Assembly (NCBI GenBank): GCA_040905685.1
Contig: JBBDRB010000024.1
Coordinates: 1 to 49,489, forward strand
Length of the DNA: 49,489 nucleotides
Source: JBBDMU01 sp040905685
Lineage (GTDB): Bacteria; Bacteroidota; Rhodothermia; Balneolales; Natronogracilivirgulaceae
Direction: 5' to 3'
The position numbers and the translations under genes were made by a program. Positions 25,002 through 34,473 of the stretch are shown piece after piece. How positions within the stretch are numbered: the stretch's first letter is position 1; each line of letters opens with the position of its first letter. The notes beneath the pieces are model-generated. The model was not told the DNA's origin. It did no database searches and saw only the letters and a list, made by a program, of their open reading frames with translations.

Positions 25002-25901
25002 TCATTCATTATTTCTTCGGGCATATTCCACTGGGGTGGGGACGGGATAGCCAAGGTCGTCGACAGCCACATTATTTTTAACAAGATAGGTTCCGGGAAA
25101 GGCATCGGTAAGTTGTTGAATTAATCCTCTGTTTACCAGATAGGAAGGGAAATTCAGGTTAAACCGGTCATTGAAGTCCTCTAGCTGTTCCCTGCTGCCG
25201 AACGTGATTCCGATCACTTCATCAATCTCGTCGGATGCCTGAAATTCCTTTATGGCATCCACTGAATTCCAGCAACTGGGACAGGTCATACTGAACACAA
25301 AAATGAGGTAGGTTTTATCTTCCTGCATATTGGCAAAATCGACCACTGCAGATATGTCACGGTCTATGCCCTGGTATACCGGTGCCTGAATAACCAAAGG
25401 GTTTTTGGAAGAAATAAATGCCAGGGCAAAAAACAGGACAGCCCCCGTATATAAACTATATTGTTTGACTTTCATTCGGCTGTTAAAATAGGTCAGGGTT
25501 CCGTTCTTCCAGACGAAAAGGGAAGCTGCAACCAGCATTAAATTTCTGAAGACCACAACGGTGGGTGAACTGTCCAGAAACCCCAAGGCACCAAAACATC
25601 CGCAGTCCGTAATCCCCACTGCGTAATAGCCATACAAATATATCACTGTGAAAAATACCAATACTCCTGCTGTTATCTGAGCAAGTCTATTGGTATACAT
25701 CAGCAAAACCAGACCCGAACCGAGTAAGATCTCCAGTGGGGGTATGACCATGGCCAGGGGAGAGGCGAAGGAGAACAGGGGATAGGCGTCCACCAGATCA
25801 ACGAAAGAGCGGACATCCAACAGCTTGGTAACTCCCGAAAAAATAAACAGGAAGCCAAGAAGGAGGGCAAGGAGGGTGGAAATTTTAGTTTTCATGTACA
25901 A
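25002..25901 (-). CDS. MauE/DoxX-type membrane protein fused to a thioredoxin-like domain
   Basis: 299 residues. The N-terminal half is a four-helix membrane domain of the MauE/DoxX kind, with FSGVTKLLD near the start and the conserved DCGCFG at residues 99-104. One more hydrophobic helix at about 148-165 leads to a periplasmic domain with a thioredoxin-type CxxC, Cys207-Pro-Ser-Cys210, in VFSMTCPSCWNS. MauE-type proteins pass electrons across the membrane for disulfide chemistry, so the fusion could carry reducing power to its own Trx domain. ATG at 25901 or 25895. It is divergent from the TonB receptor at 26104. Domains are seen; the redox route is inferred. Confidence 0.75.
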   Translation of the reverse strand: MYMKTKISTLLALLLGFLFIFSGVTKLLDVRSFVDLVDAYPLFSFASPLAMVIPPLEILLGSGLVLLMYTNRLAQITAGVLVFFTVIYLYGYYAVGITDCGCFGALGFLDSSPTVVVFRNLMLVAASLFVWKNGTLTYFNSRMKVKQYSLYTGAVLFFALAFISSKNPLVIQAPVYQGIDRDISAVVDFANMQEDKTYLIFVFSMTCPSCWNSVDAIKEFQASDEIDEVIGITFGSREQLEDFNDRFNLNFPSYLVNRGLIQQLTDAFPGTYLVKNNVAVDDLGYPVPTPVEYARRNNE

Positions 25902-26040
25902 TGAGGTTTTTCAGGTTTGGTTACTGGAATTTAAAAATACTAAATAAACAACTGCGATATGGGTAAAATATTCTTCCTGATTGAAGGTGCATTACATCGG
26001 TAATAATTTATGAAAAATAATATGCACCAAATAAAATATT

Positions 26041-26069
26041 TTGCAATAATATTTAGTCTTGGCTAAATT
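26041..26069 (+). promoter_or_regulatory. Promoter with palindromic metal-type operator ahead of the TonB receptor
   Basis: TTGCAA (26041-26046) and TAAATT (26064-26069) form a promoter with a 17-base spacer. Between and over them lies ATTTAGTCTTGGCTAAAT (26051-26068): six-base arms ATTTAG and CTAAAT around a six-base centre. The shape resembles sites of DtxR/MntR-family metal repressors, which bind TTTAG...CTAAA palindromes. Binding here would block the promoter. The palindrome is seen; the regulator is inferred. Confidence 0.55.
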
Positions 26070-26103
26070 AAAATAAATCCGGACTAACCCTTTATGTGTA
26101 ATA

Positions 26104-28317
26104 ATGCTTAAGATAATCTTTCCAACAGTCATATGGTTATTTATCGCTGCCCAATCAACTGCAGCTCAGAACATAAAGGGAATTGTCAGGGACGGCGAAT
26201 CAGGAGAGCCACTGGTATCTGTATCATTGCTGATTGTGGAGTTGGGCGAGGGCACCACGACAAACAAAAACGGTGAATTTATATTTCCGGTTTTGGAAGC
26301 CAAGGGAGCCTATAGCCTCCGTGTTCAGCACCTGGGCTATGCTTCATCTGGTATAGTGATTACATTGCCTGATGACACAGCGGAAGTTTTGGATATCAGG
26401 CTGACGCGCCGGAATCTCTTAATACGGGAAATTATGCTGACGACTTCACCGACGGGAAGCAGCATAAGCTATCAGCCGGTTCAGTCATTTAATGCCGGGG
26501 ATCTGCAGGTTCGCTCTTCTAATTCTTTTGGTGAGATGCTGGACGGCTCTCCCGGAGTATCTATGCGATCTTTCGGTTCTGTGACCAGTCGTCCGGTGAT
26601 CCGCGGACTGGATGGTGACCGTGTTCTGGTCTTGCAAAATGGTGAACGGATGGGTGATTTATCTGAAACAGCCCATGATCATTCCATCAGTATGGAACCT
26701 CTGGCGGCGTACCGTGTAGAGGTTGTGCGGGGTCCGGCCAGCCTACTTTATGGATCAAGTGCCCTGGGTGGAGTGGTAAATATTTTTACGGACGATGTTC
26801 CGGAGCGGTGGGAAAATAATGTACATGGTAATGCGGCATTTTTTGGAAATACCGGAAATCGTTCCGGGGCAGGATATGGACACATAATTTATGGAACGGA
26901 TCACTGGGCCATGAACTCACGTTTGTCCTATCGCCAGGCCGGGGATCTGACTACGCCGGACGGACGACTTCCGGGAACTTATCTGCAAAACCTTACAGGG
27001 TCGGCAGGTGTGGGTTATAAAAACGACAGGGTTACCGGAGGGTTGGCTCTCGGCGGACTGGATAAAGCATACGGTTTGCCGGAGTCTGTTGATGATCCAA
27101 ACGAAGAGATCGAAATCCGGATGAATAACCAGGCGCTGCAGGGCAAGCTAAACCGGGAAAGCGATGGTTTTATCAATAACATTGAATTTCGGATGAATGC
27201 CGTCAGATATTTTCATGAAGAAGTTGGAATTAGCTCTCGCCGGACTCTCAGACAGGAAGACGTATCCCTGGATTTCCATCAGCATAGCTTTAATTCAACG
27301 GTAACGCTGCGTCACAAGCCACTTGCATTTTTGGGCAAAGGGGCTGTCGGTTTCCATACCCAAATCCGTTCTTTCCGGGTTGGCGGGCATGAAGCTTTGA
27401 CGCCCGATGCGAATTCCAGGTCCATTGCCGGATTTATCTATGAAGAAGCCCCGCTGTCTCCAGCCCTGACCTTTCAGTTCGGTGCCCGTTTTGACCTTCG
27501 TGACCTTGATGCTGTTGAAAATGCGTTGTATCCGGGTTTCAATGAAAAAAAGGTAACCGGAACCCTGTCTGGTTCTCTCGGATTGCATTATCAGCCCTTA
27601 CCGCATTTGGAACTCGGGGCTCAGGTAGCCAGAGCCCACCGGACGCCCACGGTGGAGGAACTGTATGCAAATGCCCCACATTTGGGCGTGGCGGCCTATG
27701 AAATCGGCGACCCTTCCCTGGGGAATGAAATTGGCCACGGGTTTGACCTGTTTGGCCGGTTTGCCACCGAATGGCTCTCCCTGGAGGCAGCCACGTTCTA
27801 CAACAGAATAAACGATTTCATAGTCCGTCAGCCGGCCGGAGAAATCCATGCTCCCTCTGGCTTTCCGGTATTCGAATTTCAGAGTGCGGACGCTGAGCTC
27901 TGGGGTGGTGAAATTGAAGTTAAAGTCCGTCCGGCAAAGAACATTATTTTTTCCGGTAGTACAGATTATACCCATGGCACGTATATCAATGACCTATTTG
28001 AACCTTTGCCCTTCATGCCGCCTTTAAAACACAATGTGGCTCTAAGCTATGATACCGGTTCCTGGTGGGTGGGAACGCAGTCCAATCTCGTGCATGGCCA
28101 AAACAGAACTGCCAAGGATGAACCCGAAACGGAAGGATATGCTTTATTGCATATAAATGGAGGCTACAGGTTTCGTCCGCCTGGCAACCATGTTATTTCC
28201 GTTCGCCTGGATAATGCCACCAATACCCGTTACAGGGATCACCTGTCGAGGGTTGAGAACCGAAATTATCCTATGCCCGGACGGACGGGCAATATAACCT
28301 GGCGATGGATTTTTTGA
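26104..28317 (+). CDS. TonB-dependent receptor with N-terminal carboxypeptidase-like domain, ZnuD-like
   Basis: 737-residue outer-membrane receptor. Signal peptide, then a CarboxypepD_reg-like domain (about 22-105: GIVRDGESGEPLVSVSLLI ... GEFIFPV), then the plug (about 110-235), then the barrel ending in WRWIF. The plug segment GDLSETAHDHSISMEPLA followed by VEVVRGPASLLYGSSALGGVVN is closest to the zinc/metal receptors of the ZnuD kind, which carry HGD...SPDHA...DPL at this place. The palindromic operator in its promoter also suggests metal control. There are no long His-rich loops, so the substrate is left open: zinc, manganese, iron or a siderophore. Confidence 0.85.
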   Translation: MLKIIFPTVIWLFIAAQSTAAQNIKGIVRDGESGEPLVSVSLLIVELGEGTTTNKNGEFIFPVLEAKGAYSLRVQHLGYASSGIVITLPDDTAEVLDIRLTRRNLLIREIMLTTSPTGSSISYQPVQSFNAGDLQVRSSNSFGEMLDGSPGVSMRSFGSVTSRPVIRGLDGDRVLVLQNGERMGDLSETAHDHSISMEPLAAYRVEVVRGPASLLYGSSALGGVVNIFTDDVPERWENNVHGNAAFFGNTGNRSGAGYGHIIYGTDHWAMNSRLSYRQAGDLTTPDGRLPGTYLQNLTGSAGVGYKNDRVTGGLALGGLDKAYGLPESVDDPNEEIEIRMNNQALQGKLNRESDGFINNIEFRMNAVRYFHEEVGISSRRTLRQEDVSLDFHQHSFNSTVTLRHKPLAFLGKGAVGFHTQIRSFRVGGHEALTPDANSRSIAGFIYEEAPLSPALTFQFGARFDLRDLDAVENALYPGFNEKKVTGTLSGSLGLHYQPLPHLELGAQVARAHRTPTVEELYANAPHLGVAAYEIGDPSLGNEIGHGFDLFGRFATEWLSLEAATFYNRINDFIVRQPAGEIHAPSGFPVFEFQSADAELWGGEIEVKVRPAKNIIFSGSTDYTHGTYINDLFEPLPFMPPLKHNVALSYDTGSWWVGTQSNLVHGQNRTAKDEPETEGYALLHINGGYRFRPPGNHVISVRLDNATNTRYRDHLSRVENRNYPMPGRTGNITWRWIF

Positions 28318-28321
28318 GACC

Positions 28322-29818
28322 TTACTGAACGGGTAGTTTAAGCCGTGTGCCACTGGATATTTGGGTATCGGGATCAACCTGGTTGACAATGGCTATTTCC
28401 AGAGGATCTATATCCATGGGCAGCGAAGACGGCAGAAAGGATTCAAAACTTCCGCTGCGGTTAACCACGGTCGTTTCCAGCCGGACCGGATTTACATTCA
28501 GCCTTGATTGATCTGTCAGCTCCTGAAAACTGGTGATCGTGGAAGTGAATATCTGTTCATATTGTGAGAAATCCGAGGCTGTGGAATAATTGACGAACCG
28601 GTAAACCGCGTTGTTATATTCAATTCCAAAAACCATGAATTCAAGTTCGCCATCCTCTGTCTGCCCCTGTGCCCGAAGCATCCATGCAGGCAAACCATTG
28701 GCGCGGACAGATTGTTTTTGGGTGACCTCGACCCCCTCCTGCATGCCGAACTGATCAACGGCCTCCTCAGCCGATTGTAAATCCTGTATAGCCTGAAAGA
28801 TCATAATGGCTTCCTGATTTTGTTCAATCAATACCATTTGGTTGCCTTCATGCTGCTGTTCCCAGTTTTCCGGGATCTGGAACCGGAACCTGTTATTGGG
28901 ATGATAAAATACCCCGTTTTCCACAAATCCATCCCTGGGATTGTTACCGAAGATGATACCGTCAACCACACTGAAATACTGATCCCGGTCGATCGTTTCC
29001 AGATTCTCCCCGGCCTCAGCCCAATCTTCGGCCATATCGATAATAGCACGTTCACGATCACCGGGATCCGGATGTGTGGAAAGAAAATTGGGCAGCGTGC
29101 CTTCCTGACGCTCTCCCAGCCTTTTCAAAGTCCTGAAAAATTCGGACCCTTCGTGAGCCCGGTAGCCGGATTTTGCGGCGTATTCGACGCCCACCTTATC
29201 GGATTCCCGTTCATGGTCCCGGCTGTGGCGGAGGAAAAGGAGCTGAGCGGCGGTGCCACCGAGACCCAGAATTTCCTGGCCGGGAATGCCCAGCAATTCC
29301 TGGCCGGCTATAGCTCCTCCAATTAATGCAATTTGTCCTATTTGCTGATTAAAGGCTCGCTGGGATGCATGCCGCCCGGCCACATGACCAATTTCATGAC
29401 CCAATACGACGGCAAGCTGAGCTTCATTATTCAGATGCGCCATGAGTCCGCGTGTGACATAAACGTAACCTCCCGGCAGGGCGAATGCATTGATCACAGG
29501 ACTGTCTAAAACGCGAAAGTAAAATTCCGTTTCACGAAATTGCTCAGGGGTATCTTCGCGCCGCATATGGCTTTGCCGAAGCACCTCCTCCCCAACCCTT
29601 GTCACATAGGCCGCCATTTCATCGTCATCATAAAGGCCATAATAAGCGGTTATGTCCTCGTCAGACTGCCTGCCCAGCTCGACTTCCTGGTCCCAGCTGT
29701 ATCCAAAGGCCCGTTGGGATCCGCTGATCGGATTTTCCTGGACTACACAGGCGTAAAATCCAACTATCAACAGTGCACACAGTCCGGCGGTAAAGGTCTT
29801 TTGAAGTCTTATCAGCAT
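28322..29818 (-). CDS. M48-family zinc metalloprotease lipoprotein, BepA-like
   Basis: 498 residues. Lipobox FYAC (Cys24) anchors it in a periplasmic membrane face. The M48 peptidase domain has HEIGH at residues 141-145 and the third zinc ligand probably Glu205 in HERESDKVG. Relatives such as BepA degrade misfolded outer-membrane proteins. After the protease domain there is a beta-rich region (about 290-430) and then a short LysM-like end (IAIVNQVDPDTQISSGTRLKLP), which could bind peptidoglycan. It ends 4 bases from the convergent TonB receptor gene. Confidence 0.88.
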   Translation of the reverse strand: MLIRLQKTFTAGLCALLIVGFYACVVQENPISGSQRAFGYSWDQEVELGRQSDEDITAYYGLYDDDEMAAYVTRVGEEVLRQSHMRREDTPEQFRETEFYFRVLDSPVINAFALPGGYVYVTRGLMAHLNNEAQLAVVLGHEIGHVAGRHASQRAFNQQIGQIALIGGAIAGQELLGIPGQEILGLGGTAAQLLFLRHSRDHERESDKVGVEYAAKSGYRAHEGSEFFRTLKRLGERQEGTLPNFLSTHPDPGDRERAIIDMAEDWAEAGENLETIDRDQYFSVVDGIIFGNNPRDGFVENGVFYHPNNRFRFQIPENWEQQHEGNQMVLIEQNQEAIMIFQAIQDLQSAEEAVDQFGMQEGVEVTQKQSVRANGLPAWMLRAQGQTEDGELEFMVFGIEYNNAVYRFVNYSTASDFSQYEQIFTSTITSFQELTDQSRLNVNPVRLETTVVNRSGSFESFLPSSLPMDIDPLEIAIVNQVDPDTQISSGTRLKLPVQ

Positions 29819-29905
29819 GGTTTTATTTTTAGGTATTTTTATACAATAACCAGAAAAAACAACAAGAAATATTAAAATTGATTTATTTTTAGAGGAAGAT
29901 CTGAA

Positions 29906-32134
29906 TTATTTGCCAGCCAGGTGTTTCAGCAAATATTCAGTATAGATCTCAAATAACAGGATATAACTTGGAGTGTTATAAGCTACCCCGTGTGCGCCGG
30001 GAGGAAAAATCCTCAAATCGGCATCTTTCCCGGAATCGGTGAGGGCACGGACAAGCTGCATGGTATGCTGCATATGCACATTTTCATCCATAGCCGCATG
30101 AGCCAGCAAAAGGTCGCCTTCCAGTGCATCCGCCATATTAACGGTTGCACTGTTTTCATAGCCATCCGGGTTTTCGTCCGGTAAACCCATGTATCGCTCC
30201 GTGTAAATGGTATCGTACAACCGCCAGTCTGTTATTGCAGCCGTTGCAATGCCTGCCCGGAAAACCTCGGGATAGGCCAGCATGGAATAAACCGCCATAT
30301 AACCACCGTAACTGTGTCCGCGTATGCCAACCCGCTGATCATCAATGTAATCGTAGCCGGAAAGGTGCATAGCCGTTTCCATGAAATCCCTGGTTTCCAG
30401 ATCACCGAGGTTTTTATAGACCGACTTTTCAAAGTCACGGTCATAACCGCCACTGCCCCGGTTATTGATTTGAACAACGATAAAGCCCTGCTGGGCCAGA
30501 TATTGATGCCAGGTTGATGTGGTGAACTGGTTGTAGACCGATTGGGCACCCGGACCCCCATAAACATCCAGCAGCAGGGGATAGGTTCCGCTTTCTTCAA
30601 AGTCAGGAGGTGTGATCATCAGGTAATCGATTGGCTGGTCATCCCCGGTTGTGAATTGACGGAGGCTGCCGGGTGAATACTGTATCTGAGTGACAAACCG
30701 GGAAACGGATTGATTGTCTTCCAGGACCTCGAGCCTGTCACCGGCCGTGTTCCACAGTTCAACCTGAAGGGGCTGTCCGATCGCAGAATAGCGGTCTATG
30801 TAGTGCCGGCCGTCAGGGGACATATTAAAAGTATGCCGCCCCCTGGCCGCACTTAACCGTGTAGGGTTCTCACCGTTAAAATCTATTCGGTAAAGATGCC
30901 TTTCCAGTGGAGATACCTCGGTTGAGCTATAATAGATGATCTTCTTTTCAGGATCCATGGCCTGCACATTGGTAACGTTCCAGGGTCCGGCGGTCACCTG
31001 GTTTATCATCTTTCCGTCATAATCATACCGGTACAGGTGGCGATAGCCGTCCCGGTCGGATATCCAGAAAAATTCTTCCCGGCCGGACGGGAAAAAGAAA
31101 AGATCATCTATCTGCTCGAAAAAATTGAATATATCCACCCAGTATTCCGACTTTTCTTCCATGATGAGACTCCCTGATCCGGAGGCAGCATCGAAAAAGA
31201 AGAGCTTGAGATGATCCTGCCTGCGGTTCAGGTGGACCATAGCCAGGCGGCCGGGGTCCGAGGTCCAGTAAATGCGGGGTATGTAACTGTCACCGGCTTC
31301 TCCGTGATCCAGCCAGATACGCTGCTCTGTCTTCACGTCAACCACGCCAATGCGCACGACCGGGTTCACATCCCCGACCTTCGGATACCGGATCTGCACG
31401 TAATCGGCATGCTGTCCGGAAAAATCGGTCATTTGAAATACGGGCACCTGCCTTTCGTCTTCCTGCCAAAAGGCAATTTTCCGGCTGTCAGGTGACCAGC
31501 TCCATGCCTGGGCGATCATAAACTCTTCTTCATAAACCCATCCGAAACGACCGTTGAAAATATGATCTTCAGCGTCATCGGTGAGTTGAGTTTCTTCTCC
31601 GGTTTCAAAATGATAGGTAAACAGGTTGCCGCTGCGTTCGAACCCGATCATCGAACCGTCCGGTGACAGTTCCGCGGAACCGGCATCCGATGCAACGAGC
31701 TCCAGATTTTCATCCTCAAGGGAATAAAAATAAAAATCGGCAATGCCGGAATGGCGGTAAACAGGCCTGAAATTACTTTGGAAGAGGATATGCCGGGAAT
31801 CATCTGCCCATTCAAAGGAATTGTAGGTAAACGGCTGGCCGCTCTCAGGGAAGGTGAGTCCCTGTCCGTCAAAGATCAACTCATCCTCCAGGGTCCGGGG
31901 ATCAAACGAACGGATTTCCTGTCTTCCGGTTTCTTCGTCCATCCTTTGATAAGAAAAGCGGGTACCGTCATCGATCCAGTTAACGCTCTCCGGTCCGGAT
32001 TGACCGCTAAGCCGTCCCGACGAAAGGATAGCCTCTTCCAGGCTTTCAAAGGGGCGGGCATCCTGGGCGGCCGTTGTAGCGTTCAGAGCCAGGAAGAAGA
32101 TAAATAAGATCATATATCTGTGCCTGCGATTCAT
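29906..32134 (-). CDS. Dipeptidyl peptidase IV (S9B prolyl oligopeptidase family)
   Basis: Secreted exopeptidase that removes X-Pro dipeptides from peptides. 742 residues from ATG at 32134, which places a clean signal peptide (RRHRYMILFIFFLALNATTA) at the start; an upstream ATG at 32164 would add ten residues. The beta-propeller holds the N-terminus-binding glutamates in GWVYEEEFM, as in human DWVYEEE. The catalytic triad is Ser608 in GHSYGGYM, Asp683 in AAMDENVH and His715 in GAHGV. All key residues are intact. Probably used for peptide scavenging in the periplasm or at the surface. Confidence 0.95.
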   Translation of the reverse strand: MNRRHRYMILFIFFLALNATTAAQDARPFESLEEAILSSGRLSGQSGPESVNWIDDGTRFSYQRMDEETGRQEIRSFDPRTLEDELIFDGQGLTFPESGQPFTYNSFEWADDSRHILFQSNFRPVYRHSGIADFYFYSLEDENLELVASDAGSAELSPDGSMIGFERSGNLFTYHFETGEETQLTDDAEDHIFNGRFGWVYEEEFMIAQAWSWSPDSRKIAFWQEDERQVPVFQMTDFSGQHADYVQIRYPKVGDVNPVVRIGVVDVKTEQRIWLDHGEAGDSYIPRIYWTSDPGRLAMVHLNRRQDHLKLFFFDAASGSGSLIMEEKSEYWVDIFNFFEQIDDLFFFPSGREEFFWISDRDGYRHLYRYDYDGKMINQVTAGPWNVTNVQAMDPEKKIIYYSSTEVSPLERHLYRIDFNGENPTRLSAARGRHTFNMSPDGRHYIDRYSAIGQPLQVELWNTAGDRLEVLEDNQSVSRFVTQIQYSPGSLRQFTTGDDQPIDYLMITPPDFEESGTYPLLLDVYGGPGAQSVYNQFTTSTWHQYLAQQGFIVVQINNRGSGGYDRDFEKSVYKNLGDLETRDFMETAMHLSGYDYIDDQRVGIRGHSYGGYMAVYSMLAYPEVFRAGIATAAITDWRLYDTIYTERYMGLPDENPDGYENSATVNMADALEGDLLLAHAAMDENVHMQHTMQLVRALTDSGKDADLRIFPPGAHGVAYNTPSYILLFEIYTEYLLKHLAGK

Positions 32135-32537
32135 ACGATATACTCGGTTAAGGAATAAAAACATCTCTGGTAAGGGTTAAGGTAAATAATTTCACCCAAT
32201 CTTATTGCACAACCGAAAATAGGCATTTGTTGTTCATTCACCCTTGCTATCTAATTGAACGATTTCACGACATCCTCACATCCTCGACGGCTTCAAAAAG
32301 TCAAGGCCTACGGTATTTCCATATCAATTATTGTTGAAGGATGTGCTGATCCAGGAGGAGAGGTTTTGAAGGCAATAAGAAGATGAACGGGTTTTGATGT
32401 AATTGCCCGAAGTATAATTACTTGCATAAAAATCAATTATTCTCAATCTTTAAGGGGCAAATATGGCCATTGGCCAGAGGGGGCACACAGGGCTTGGTTT
32501 CTAAATTAATGCCATCAAAATCCAGGAGAGCGTATTT
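32135..32537. other. Divergent intergenic region
   Basis: About 400 bases between the dipeptidyl peptidase gene and the Gfo/Idh/MocA gene. It should contain both promoters. I see no small gene, RNA or strong repeat in it, apart from a short TGGCC-ATT-GGCCA palindrome near 32464 and the ribosome site at 32524. Confidence 0.5.
32524..32530 (+). promoter_or_regulatory. Strong Shine-Dalgarno sequence
   Basis: AGGAGAG, 7 bases before the ATG at 32538. Most genes in this window have no recognisable ribosome-binding sequence (for example trpE, trpS, fadE, the TonB receptor), so this near-perfect one is an exception and fits an imported origin for the gene. Confidence 0.6.
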
Positions 32538-34021
32538 ATGAAAAAAAGTGGAATAAATCGGCGAGATTTCATCAAGAAAACGACCGCTGCAGGAATGGCA
32601 GCAAGTTTTGTCCCATCTAACGTATTAGGCCGGTCCGGGCACACACCACCAAGTGATAAACTTAATATTGGCTTGATAGGCTTTGGATCACAGTCGCTTA
32701 AGATGCTGCCTGATTGGTTGAAACGTCCTGAGCTGCAATTTACTTCAGTTTGTGATCCTAACAAAGAAAGCTATGATTATCCACAATGGGGTGCTCCAAA
32801 TGGTGAACTTTGGGGCACGCCGGGAGGCAGGGAAGTTGGAAGAAAATTGATTAACGGATATTATGAACAAAAATATGGAAAAGCAGCATACAATGGCTGT
32901 ACGGCCTATGCTGATTTCAGGGATCTACTGGAAAATGAAAATGATCTGGATGCTGTATTTGTCATGACGCCTGATCATCTGCATGCCACTATTGCGACGG
33001 CCGCGATGAAGAAGAATTTAATGGTGGGCTCACACAAACCTATTGGTAATTTCATGAAAGAAACCAGGATCACCTGTGAGACTGCTCAAGAAACGGGTAT
33101 GCCAACCCAGCTATTTGCTTTTCGGGATCAGGAAGAAAACCATCATATCCATGAATGGATCCATCAAGGTGTTATAGGAAAAGTTTACGAATTGCACCGT
33201 TGGACCAACCGTCCAATGTGGCCACAGGGGACCCCCTATTTGCCTGAAAATACCCCTCCTGTGCCTGATGGTTTTGATTGGGATCTATGGTTAGGTCCTT
33301 CTTTGCCCCGAACCTATTCGCCTGATTATACCCATACTGTATTTAGAGGATGGCATGAATTTGGAGGAGGCTGTCTGGCAGATATGGGCTATTATGGATT
33401 ATGGACAGATTGGCGCGTGTTAAATTTGGGTATGCCGCAAATTGCAGAAGCATCGGCAAATGTTGTTTGCGATGTCCGGGAATATAGAAGCGGTTGGGTT
33501 AGAAACACCGTTTCATTTCCTCAGGCAGCTACTATTCAATGGGAAGTTCCGGTTAAAGATTCTAATGAAATGATCGATGTTTTTTGGTATGAAGGCGGGT
33601 TGCGCCCGATAACTCCTAAAGCATTGGGGCGTGAAGAAAAAAAATTGCCTGCCGAAGGTGTCATGTATGTCGGGGAAGATGGGATCATAGTGGCAGATTA
33701 TAACTATGGGAATCCCCGGATTCATGGCGTCGACAATGCTGATGAGATTGCCGCTACCCTTAAAGCACCAGATATTAACCTGATTGATTACACTGATGAA
33801 ATGATTAATTATTTCAAAGGAGGAAAAATTCCCGGGGAAATTACCCTAATACTCAGATTATTGCGGAAACCATTTGTCTTGGAAATTTGGCGATCAGAAC
33901 GGATCAGGCCTACCGAACGGACCAACGTTTAAACTGGGATATTGACAATCTTAAGGTAATCAATATTTCTGAGGCCAATGAATTTGTAGCCAGAGAAACA
34001 CGGCCCGGTTGGGAATTATAA
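32538..34021 (+). pseudogene. Tat-exported Gfo/Idh/MocA oxidoreductase, frameshifted near the 3' end
   Basis: NAD-dependent sugar oxidoreductase-like protein. Tat signal INRRDFIKKTTAAG, Rossmann start LNIGLIGFGSQ at about 43-53, and the family motif MTPDHLHATIATAAMKKN with SHKPI. The reading frame from 32538 stops at 33932, but the conserved C-terminus continues in another frame: QIIAETICLGNLAIRTDQAY to ARETRPGWEL with a TAA at 34019-34021. The change falls at the G-run 33834-33837; one extra G would restore a continuous protein of about 494 residues. Either a real frameshift or a sequence error. The broken DUF1080 gene just downstream makes decay more likely. The AT-richer codon use suggests transfer. 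Confidence 0.8.
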
Positions 34022-34056
34022 ATTTAAGCAAACGAGGAACTGCTTCAGTTTTTGTT

Positions 34057-34277
34057 ATGAAATATACCAATATAAATCTAATACCTGTTTGTTTTTTTGA
34101 TGGTATTTACTACCTGTAACCGGCATCAGTATGAGAGTGTTTCTCTAAGCCTTGAGAAAGAAGGCTATACTTCCCTTTTCAATGGAAATGATCTTGAAGG
34201 CTGGAAAATACCTGAGGGAGACGGTGCCAACGAGTAGTGAAATCCAGTTCCGGAATATCTGCATTAAAGAGCTGTAG
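34057..34277 (+). pseudogene. Remnant of a DUF1080 (3-keto-disaccharide hydrolase type) lipoprotein gene
   Basis: The N-terminus reads as a lipoprotein (MKYTNINLIPV..., lipobox VFTTC) once a one-base T-run frameshift at 34092-34098 is corrected. It continues with the DUF1080 opening EKEGYTSLFNGNDLEGWKIP and stops at 34235-34237. Two bases later another frame gives EIQFRNICIKEL and a stop, which is the standard C-terminus of DUF1080 proteins (FRNIWIKEL). The roughly 150-200 residues between are missing. So this is an internally deleted gene. DUF1080 proteins often sit beside Gfo/Idh/MocA oxidoreductases and act on 3-keto sugars. Confidence 0.8.
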
Positions 34278-34473
34278 AGGTTATAGATAACTTAATATCA
34301 AAGAAAAAAACGGCCTTATTTCGTGCCTGATGATAGTGAGCTTGCCCCTCGTTTTCCTTTGAATTCATATAATCTGTTAAACCTATGTTTTTATTTAATA
34401 TTTTTTTATTTTGATGCCGTTCATGGAGACGGAGACATCTACCGTTCTTTTTATTAGTCATTAACCCGGCGCT

